Positions 56,968 through 64,000 of a stretch of 64,000 nucleotides of DNA are shown here, one piece after another (the first letter of the stretch is position 1; each line of letters opens with the position of its first letter). The stretch spans positions 87,535,943 to 87,599,942 of the forward strand of contig CM071936.1 of assembly GCA_016081115.2 (NCBI GenBank), in the 5' to 3' direction. The notes under the pieces were generated by a model. That model did no database searches and had not been told where the DNA came from. It saw only the letters and a list, made by a program, of their open reading frames with translations. The position numbers and the translations under genes were made by a program. Origin of the DNA: Rehmannia glutinosa (taxonomy: Eukaryota; Streptophyta; Magnoliopsida; Lamiales; Orobanchaceae).

Positions 56968-57878
56968 ATAATATTATTTTTTAAATAGTTATTATCTAGT
57001 ATTTATTTTTCAGTATACTTGACGATAATTTCTATAAGTGTTAACAAATAGAACACATAAAATTAACAGAATATGTATATATTTTGTCAAAATATACAAA
57101 TTGAGATTTAAAAATATTATTTAAATTATAAAAAACACAAATGGGGATCCCGCTCCTGCCTCGCACCCAATTCACCCAGTACCAATCATGCCCAGATCCT
57201 TTGCGGAGCGGGGACAGAAATGCCAAAACCCAGTCCTACCCCACCCCATGCCACTCCTAGGTTGTCAAGGGGATTGGAAGAATGACACGATTCTTAGAGG
57301 AGAAAAAGAGTTGGCTTACCCCCTAAATAATCGGGAGAAAAGAACGAAAAACAGGAGGCTTTAGGACTTGTCTGCAAAGGCACACGAGTGTTTGTAACTA
57401 TGAAGAATTGATACCGGTACGGGACATGGTATGATATAACACAGGTACGGGAATACGTCATATTTTGAAATTTTAAGGACACGGGTACATGATATATATA
57501 CATGTAAAATTATATATTTTTATTTCTTGAAAATATAGATACACTATATACAATTGAGAAAACAACATTTCAAGCATAAAAAACTAAAATTTCTTAAATA
57601 CTTAAATTTGAATGTGATAACTCACATAGACACGCAGAAAACATGTTGAAATTATCAGCAATAGAACAAATTATATCTATAGAGTATCCATGGAGCATCG
57701 GATAAAGTATCGCATACGGTACGTATCCAGTCGTGATATATCATCCCCACAAAAATGTTCATGTTTCTTAGGTTTGTAGCATTCGGGTGCTGCTCTTGTT
57801 ACCTTGTATATTGAAGCTTGCCTAGAAAGTTATTTCCATTTCTTTTATCGATTTAGTATATTTTTAATGATCTTCTTT
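56965..57878. other. Intergenic DNA without a gene
   Basis: AT-rich. A GC-richer stretch at 57140-57260 (GGGGATCCCGCTCCTGCC on the left, CCCACCCCATGCCACTCCTAG near the right) resembles the ends of common plant MITEs but no target duplication was found. GGTACGGG/GATACG words occur at 57410-57460 and 57700-57730. Confidence 0.35.
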
Positions 57879-58284
57879 GGCTTAATTGTATTTTTGGTCA
57901 TGTAAATATAAGAAAGTGACATATTTAATCCTTTATTTATTATGTGTAGCAATTTTGGTCCCGTAAGTATAATTTTTGGCATCTTTGGTCCTCCAAGTAT
58001 GCTACGTAGCAATTTCGGTCCCGTAAATTTATAGTTTTGTGCAATTTTGGTCCACATAGGTTGAAATATGACTTACTGTTTGGGATCAAAATAGCACAAA
58101 AATAGAACTTATAGAATCAAAATTGCATAAAAATTTAATTTACAGGACCTAAATAACTAAGATATTTACATGGCCAAATATACCACCTATTTGGATTTAC
58201 AGGACCAAAATTGCTACATAAAATACTTATAGGACCAAATATACTACCTCATTATACTTACAGGACCAAAATTGCAATTAAGCC
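57879..58284. mobile_element. Foldback MITE with internal TTTTGGTCC repeats
   Basis: Ends GGCTTAATTGTATTTTTGGTC and, inverted, GGCTTAATTGCAATTTTGGTCC. Both arms contain several copies of AATTTTGGTCCNGTAAGTAT, pointing inwards, so the whole element can fold on itself. The flanking nine bases ATCTTCTTT (57870-57878) and ATCTTTTTC (58285-58293) agree at seven positions, compatible with an old 9-bp MULE-type duplication. Confidence 0.75.
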
Positions 58285-58363
58285 ATCTTTTTCGATTTAG
58301 CATCTTTGATGTAATTTATCCTTGATCACTTCCAATCAAGTGCATCATGTTTACACCAAATAT

Positions 58364-59896
58364 GAGAAAATTGCATCTTTAGTCCCACATGAATTGCATG
58401 TTGCACCCTTAGTCCCATGTCTGCTTAATGGTCTCATACGAAGCAAAATCTTGCATATATAGTCTCATCGTTAGTTTTTTAACACCAACAATTGCCATCT
58501 CCGTTAAATGATCAATTTGGAGGGAAAAATTAGCCAGCCTTGTTTTTTGGAGGCAAAAAACAGGTGCAAGCTCAAATTTCACTCATTTTTGCTCTAAAAT
58601 CTTGAGAATAAAAATGAGTTCTTCCTCCTCTAATTATCTATGAGGCAAAAATAAGTCTAAAAATTATTTTATAAATTTATAGATTAGAAATTAATATTTG
58701 GATACATGGACATAAATCTGAAAATTATTTTAAGAATTTAAAAATCAACAATTAAAATATAAATATACGAAAATAAATCTATATAATGCAAAAATAAATT
58801 ACAAATGTTATTGAATAAATTTAAAAAAATACTGAATTAATTCTAAAAATTTGAAATAATATTTAAAATATTATTTCATATATCTAAAATTATTGAATAA
58901 ATTTTCATATTTAGTTATTTATAAATTTTTTATTTATTTATCTATTTTTCAAATTTTTGTTTGTAAATTTAAATCATTTTAATACAATTTTAAATTTTCA
59001 AAATAAATTATAGATTACTAAATAAGGTTTAGATATTATTTTGGTTATGTTTGGATTTACTCAAATAATTTTCAGAATCTATTCAATAATTTTAATTAGT
59101 TATTTATAGATTTATTAAATAAACTTTGCAATTTCATATTGAGTAAACTTTGCAATTCTAAAAATTATTGAATAAATTTTGAGAACTATTTGAATAAATC
59201 CAAGAACTATCAAAACAAAATCTAACCATTATTTGGCCAGTCTAGCATTTATTAAAATTTTATATTATTTGAAGTAATTTTGAATTAAAAATTAAAATTT
59301 GAATAATAATTAAAGAATAAAAAATATTTTAATAATAATTAAAATAAAATTTCAAATTTAGTTATATATAAATTTTTGATTTATTTAACTATTTTTCAAA
59401 TTTTTGTTTGTAAATTTAAATCATTTTAATAAAATTTAAAATTTTAAAAATAAATTTTAGATTACTAAATAAGGTTTAGATATTATTTTGGTAATATTTG
59501 GATTTACTCAAATAATTTTCAGAATCTATTCAATAATTTTAATTAGTTATTTTTAGATTTATTAAATAAACTTTGCAATTTCATATTTTAATTTATTATT
59601 GTTAATTTCTAAATTCTTGAAATAATTATCAAATAAATTTTCAATTATTTTGATTTTAATTGTTAATTTATGTATTTGTAAAATATTGTTTTAGACGTTT
59701 TTAAGCACAAAAAAAATTATTTTCACCATAAAAGCAATTTGCCCAACTGTTCTTTGCCATTGCGGTAATTTCCTCAAATTTCAACTCTTGTGGGACTTTG
59801 AATGCTAACAAAATAAACTATGGGACTGAGAATGCAAAGTATGAGACTACGGGTGCAACAAGCTAATTCCTGTGGGACTAACAATGCAATTTTCTC
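58364..59896. mobile_element. Non-autonomous TIR element (GAGAAAATTGCA ends)
   Basis: Inverted ends GAGAAAATTGCATCTTTAG and GAGAAAATTGCATTGTTAG followed by TCCCACA(T/G)GAATT and TGTTGCACCC(T/G)TAGTC, over about 90 bases. The interior is extremely AT-rich, with a direct repeat of about 235 bp (58908-59137 and 59358-59590). Flanking bases do not give a clean duplication. No coding capacity. Confidence 0.75.
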
Positions 59897-59934
<38 letters not shown>

Positions 59935-60067
59935 TTTTAGCTTTTGGCTATCACTACTTCATTCATACCCCTTTTCCTCTAAATACACCCACCTTCTTTT
60001 AAACCTGCCAATATTTTACAATTTACCCTTCCTTCAACTTTAAGTAGCACGATCATGTGACTATATG
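59897..60067. repeat. (TA)n microsatellite and short spacer
   Basis: About 14 TA units at 59900-59929, then AT-rich spacer. The last nine bases GACTATATG are the left target duplication of the next element. Confidence 0.8.
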
Positions 60068-60837
60068 CAGTGACGAAGCCAGGAATCTCGAGTAGGGGAG
60101 CCCAATTAATATTAATATAAAAAAATCCGTCGGATTTTTGGCCACTTCTCCATAATAAAAATAGTTTTAATCATATTTTCTTAGCCATTTTTGAGTTCAA
60201 ATTTCTATTTTGCCTTTTTTCCCTTTTTAGGGATCGATCCATGACTCAATGCCAAAAAAATGCACCACATCAATTTTCTGAAATAGAACCAAATACCTCA
60301 TAAGAGAATACAAAAAGGGTATGACCGTGTTAAAATGACTAAAAAATATGTTTTCAAAAAATATAACTAATTTTTATTTGTATAAAACATAAGTGGACAA
60401 TTTGTCCATTACCACATGTAAAAATTAATAACAATGCATCAAATTTAAAATAAGTAGAAATTTTGATTAAGTCATTGTATTAATTCAATCACACCTTAAT
60501 ATTAAAAAATAAATAATAAAATACAATTACATCAATATACCAAGGGGACAAATAGAGACACAAGAGAATAATGCAAAAATTTAAATTAAAGTTTATGCCG
60601 TAGCTTAAAAAATGTACATTTTTTTTAAAGAATGGGCAAAATGATCAAGACTCATATTTTCAAGATTTACAAATGAAAGTAGGAAAGAAGAATGCAAGAT
60701 AATTGAAGACTCTTTTTTTTTCTATTTTTCTATTTTTTATTTATTTTAAGATTAAAAAGTAAAAGGACCAAAATACCCCTTTTTTTTCAAAATTTGAGGG
60801 GGCCCATGCCCCCTTGGCCCTAACATACATTCGTCAC
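60068..60837. mobile_element. Non-autonomous hAT-like element (CAGNGGCGGAGCCA family), copy 2
   Basis: Starts CAGTGACGAAGCCAGGAATC and ends CATTCGTCAC, with GACTATATG on both sides (60059-60067 and 60838-60846). The G/C run (GAGGGGGCCCATGCCCCC) is near the right end, so relative to copy 1 at 51478 it is inverted or recombined. AT-rich and non-coding inside. Confidence 0.85.
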
Positions 60838-60846
60838 GACTATATG

Positions 60847-61930
60847 GCACGATCGTGTGGAGATCGTGACTATGTGGCAAGGTCATGCGGCACATGACTT
60901 ATAGCACGATCATGTGACACATGATTATGAGGCACGGCCGTATGGTACGATTGTATAACACATGCTTTAGGTAGTAAGGGCATTATGGACTTTTTAAATG
61001 TCATGAATTTCAAAGGTGGATATATTTAGAGGAAAAGAGAGAGAATAGTATCACCCATTATTTTTTATTTCTAATTCACTAAATAAAAGGTTCCACATAA
61101 TTGATACGATATACTATATTGCACATCATGTATAGTTGTATACCATAAAATTTCACAAAAAAAACACGGAAAGCAGTATATTTTCATCATTTACAGCAAA
61201 TGTTAATTATTGCAATTAATTACTACAGCATATTGCCAAATAACAAACAAACTAAAATGAAAAAATGAAATTGAATTATAAATTAACTAAGGATGGCATA
61301 GAATACCAGAGGTATTAAATTTTGAAATATAACTTTGGCGTAAATGTTGTAATGTTTATGTTACACCAAATTTGATGCGACACATTTGGGATGTAATCGC
61401 GAGAGAACATCATATTTTGATGTAATGATAAAAAAATTAGTGCTGCACCGAATGTATAAGAAAAATAAACAAATTGCTTTGAGGATAGTTTGCTTCTGCA
61501 TTTGCAGTGTTGGGTACTTTTCATGCAAAAACACCCAGGCTTTATATTAAATTAACGCACAAGTGGATATTTTGATCTAAACAAGAATCTACAGTAGACA
61601 TTTTCATACTATTCTCAAGAACAGACATTTGACTAATCACCACTCGGCATATTATCATTTATCACTGATAATATTGCATCTGCCGTAAATCGAACCAAGA
61701 AAGATATCATACTTACCAATCAGATCGAGTAAAACCGAACTAGCGAAGCTATCCCAACAACAGTTATAAGCAAACCTCCCATTTTCGTAAGGCAAAACAC
61801 CATTGATGCACGGCCAGTCTGTGACGCTGTTAATACTTGAAGTATTTGATTAACGATTTTCTCTCAAAGTACACGAAAAATATAAACATTTTTCAACCTT
61901 CAATTGCGGCCTCAATCCCATGTGATATTG
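60847..61930. other. Intergenic DNA downstream of NUP88
   Basis: At 60847-60970 GGCACGATCGTG, GGCAAGGTCATG, GCACGATCATGTG and GGCACGGCCGTATG form a degenerate tandem repeat of about 22 bases. The rest is AT-rich and includes the 3' flank of the NUP88 exon. No gene. Confidence 0.5.
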
Positions 61931-63331
61931 TCAGTCGCTGATTTCTCTGCTTTTTAGTGCAGATTCGACGAGTTTGACCTTTTTGCTGTTCTCGGTGTTT
62001 ATTAGTGTGAGTTTCGCGAGTGAAGATTTAAGTTCAAAAACGTCATCTTGAACCTTACTTCCCCTTCTTCCTGGTTTTTGTGATCGTTGATTTGGGGAAT
62101 TTGCCTGCGTGAGTTGCGTGTGTCTTTTCAACCTCGCTCTAAGTGCTTCGATGGTAGAGTTCAGCGCGTCCAACTCCAATCCGGTAAACTTATCTGCATA
62201 GAGATTGAAATATTGTCAAGGTCCATTCTTCGGAAAAATAATTGTACAGTTAATTCTAGTCACATAATGATTTCTGCGAGATTGCCCCCAGGGGGTGAGG
62301 GGGAGGATTCTTCATTGATGATGTATATGAAACTGGCAAATATGACAGGAAAATAATATGGAAATTTGATTGTTTATATTAAGGGATAATTACAAAAACC
62401 ACCCATGAGGTTTAGCTTAATTTCAAAAACTCCAGTTACCATTCAAATTTAAAAATAGCCCCTTAAAAGTGCCACAAACACCTCCTTAAAGGTTTGTATT
62501 TACCTAACAAATACTCTCTCTTGAGGGTGGGATTTGTAAAAGAGAGACAAATGTCAATGAGATATTTGTAATTTGAAGGTTTTATTGTTTTTTGTAATAA
62601 GGCTAAACCTCAGAAGTTATTTTTATAATTTAACCCTTATATAAACATACACGTGACATGGTACAAATTCTGCCAGGCTTCCAACTTTCATGCATAGCAA
62701 TGGACTTACTGCACTTTCATGTGTTCCAATTTCCAAATTTGCAATATACAACACACTTCTCAAAAGAGTCTCAATTTCAAATTTCTGGGTTTCTGAGTAA
62801 CTAGACATTTTCTCCACTTCTCTTAATTTAAGATTTCAAAAGATGAGAAAAGAGGGAGAAAATCAAGTTAGGACTGCTTCGTTTATGACAAGAAGAAAGT
62901 CAACCAAAACATCTGATTTTGCACACAAGGAATTGTTAATTCATTCTATTCTATTTGCTGATCAAAGATGGTATAAGTTTAATTAGCCAGACCTGCAGAA
63001 TTTTAGTATTTGAGCTCCATAGATTTAGGGCTCTGAGAATTTCTAGAGCAACTTCTAAAATAAAATTCAGTAGAACATTTACCAAGTTCTGACTTGAAAT
63101 CTCTCTCTGCTTTGGAAAGTGGCTTTTGTGTGATCCAGGTAACTGCCTCAACTTTAGTAAGCGCTCTTCTATAGAATTGTGAAACCTAACTGCTTGGTCC
63201 ATGCGATCGTCTATCTTTTCCTGTTTACTTTCAACTTCCAAAAGCTTCTGCTCCATTTTCGTGAATCGAGAATGCTGGTTGTCAATTATTCTTTTCAAAT
63301 GAGGTCCATGATGCTGGAGTTCGAAGTACAC
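61931..63331 (-). CDS. NUP88: Nucleoporin NUP88 (MOS7), last two coding exons
   Basis: Exon 63083-63331 follows an acceptor TTTCTAG and encodes VYFELQHHGPHLKRIIDNQH, then KMEQKLLEVESKQEKIDDRM and LLKLRQLPGSHK. Exon 61931-62193 follows TATGCAG and encodes KFTGLELDALNSTIEALRAR, then SLAKLTLINTENSKKVKLVE and SALKSREISD, stop 61931. This is the coiled-coil C-terminus of plant NUP88/MOS7, a cytoplasmic-face nuclear pore protein needed for nuclear retention of immune regulators. The split codon G/AT joins in phase. In the upstream exon, after LPGSHK, one A is missing (exon 249 bp where 250 is needed), so the family sequence (PLSKAERDFKSEL) continues one frame off. Either the gene is damaged or the base is a sequence error. 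Earlier exons lie beyond the window end. A MITE (62382-62637) sits in the intron. Confidence 0.88.
62382..62637. mobile_element. MITE (GGATAATTAC family), copy 2
   Basis: Ends AGGGATAATTACAAAAACC and TTTTATAATTTAACCCT, in the last NUP88 intron. Same family as 12176-12435 and 63490-63754, sharing ATGAGGTTTAGCTTAAT-like arms and TTTACCTAACAAATA in the centre. Confidence 0.8.
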
Positions 63332-63489
63332 CTAGAAACAACAAAAGAACGTCATCTTTAAATCATCAAAGCATATCAACAGGATGTAGAAATAGATATA
63401 TACATGCTTATGAACGCGTGTGTATCTGGCTTGATTATCAATCTAATCGAGCTTTAGTCGAATCGGACTCTAATAGCTTGATGCTTTAA

Positions 63490-63754
63490 AGGGATAACTA
63501 CAAAAAGACCCCTGAGGTTTGGGCTAATTACAAAAAAATCCAGAAATGTTCCAAAATTACAAAAAGCCCCCTCAGGTTTGATTTTGGCATAAATTTAAGG
63601 GGGTAACTGTAATATTCTATAAATATCAAGGGGATTTTTGAAGTTTTTTGTTTATAAAGAAATGTAAGCCAATCAAACCTCAAGGGGTTCTCAAAAACAT
63701 CTGATTTTTTTGTAATTAGCCCGAACCTCAGGTTTATTTTTTGAAATTATCCCT
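63490..63754. mobile_element. MITE (GGATAATTAC family), copy 3
   Basis: Ends AGGGATAACTACAAAAAGA and TTTTTGAAATTATCCCT, in the DNA upstream of the NUP88 exon at 63331, presumably in the next intron. Confidence 0.8.
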
Positions 63755-64000
63755 ACTTTATACATACAATATTTATTTTTCACAAATCAAGTCAAGCTGT
63801 AGCTAAGGTTCAAATCTTATTATACGGAAAAATATGTTCAAGTTTGATTTGTTATATTAACAAGTCGAGCTCAAACGAGCTTTTCTTAATGATCTTGATC
63901 GAGTATTGAGAACTTTTAGCTTGTTTTTCAGCCTTATCTGTATCAACACTAAAATCTACTTGAGTCCATGCTTATATGTTCTATGGTTCTACATGTCCAA
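63755..64000. other. Presumed NUP88 intron, no exon seen
   Basis: AT-rich DNA up to the window end. No splice-bounded coding stretch with NUP88 similarity is visible. Confidence 0.4.

Noticed and set aside
58355..59905. 9-bp target duplication around the element at 58364-59896
   Set aside because: ACCAAATAT and CACATATAT differ at too many positions and the right flank is a TA microsatellite.
62623..62817. Minus-strand frame with MSSYSETQKFEIETLLRSVL as an extra NUP88 exon
   Set aside because: It lies in the intron between two exons that already join in phase (G/AT), and it has no match to the NUP88 sequence known from plants. An alternative exon cannot be excluded but is unsupported.

Overview
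The window is nuclear DNA from a flowering plant, most likely a eudicot. It has intron-bearing host gene fragments with GT/AG splice sites, long AT-rich intergenic stretches, and layers of plant LTR retrotransposons, CACTA, MULE-like and hAT-like DNA elements. No bacterial, organellar or viral gene set is visible. Almost all coding material is broken, and most of the window is nested mobile DNA.

Layout. 1-4.7 kb: remnant of a Ty3/gypsy element of Tat/Ogre type, with a decayed integrase on the minus strand and a convergent, intron-containing accessory ORF on the plus strand behind its own TATA box. 4.7-10.7 kb: a Ty1/copia derivative with a tRNA-iMet primer site, a broken gag, no polymerase, a 3' accessory ORF (putative plant transposon protein domain) and a 3' LTR. 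10.738-20.662 kb: a complete non-autonomous CACTA transposon with a perfect 3-bp TGA target duplication, a TNPA-like gene, and captured host gene pieces: three exons of COP9 signalosome subunit 6 (CSN6) with introns, and the N-terminal LSM14 region of DCP5. It sits in a decayed MULE transposase reading frame (20.66-21.6 kb).

22.926-46.429 kb: a minus-strand Tekay/Del-type chromovirus with 2.6-kb LTRs and a TTTTT target duplication. Its reverse transcriptase is split by a second, minus-strand SIRE/Maximus-like copia element (27.842-41.917 kb) with 1.57-kb LTRs and a TACAC target duplication. Both copia elements in the window carry the same kind of 3' accessory ORF.

46.4-61.9 kb: AT-rich DNA with minisatellites, several MITEs with clear target duplications (some nested), a first exon resembling the rRNA-processing protein FYV7 behind telo-box motifs, tandem tRNA-derived SINE heads and foldback elements. 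61.9-63.3 kb: the last two coding exons of the nucleoporin NUP88/MOS7 on the minus strand, the best candidate for a resident host gene, although one base is missing in the upstream exon.

The strongest candidate for something new is the multi-gene capturing CACTA element. The LTR pairs also show an indel pattern that could reflect consensus errors in the assembly, so frameshifts should be read with care.
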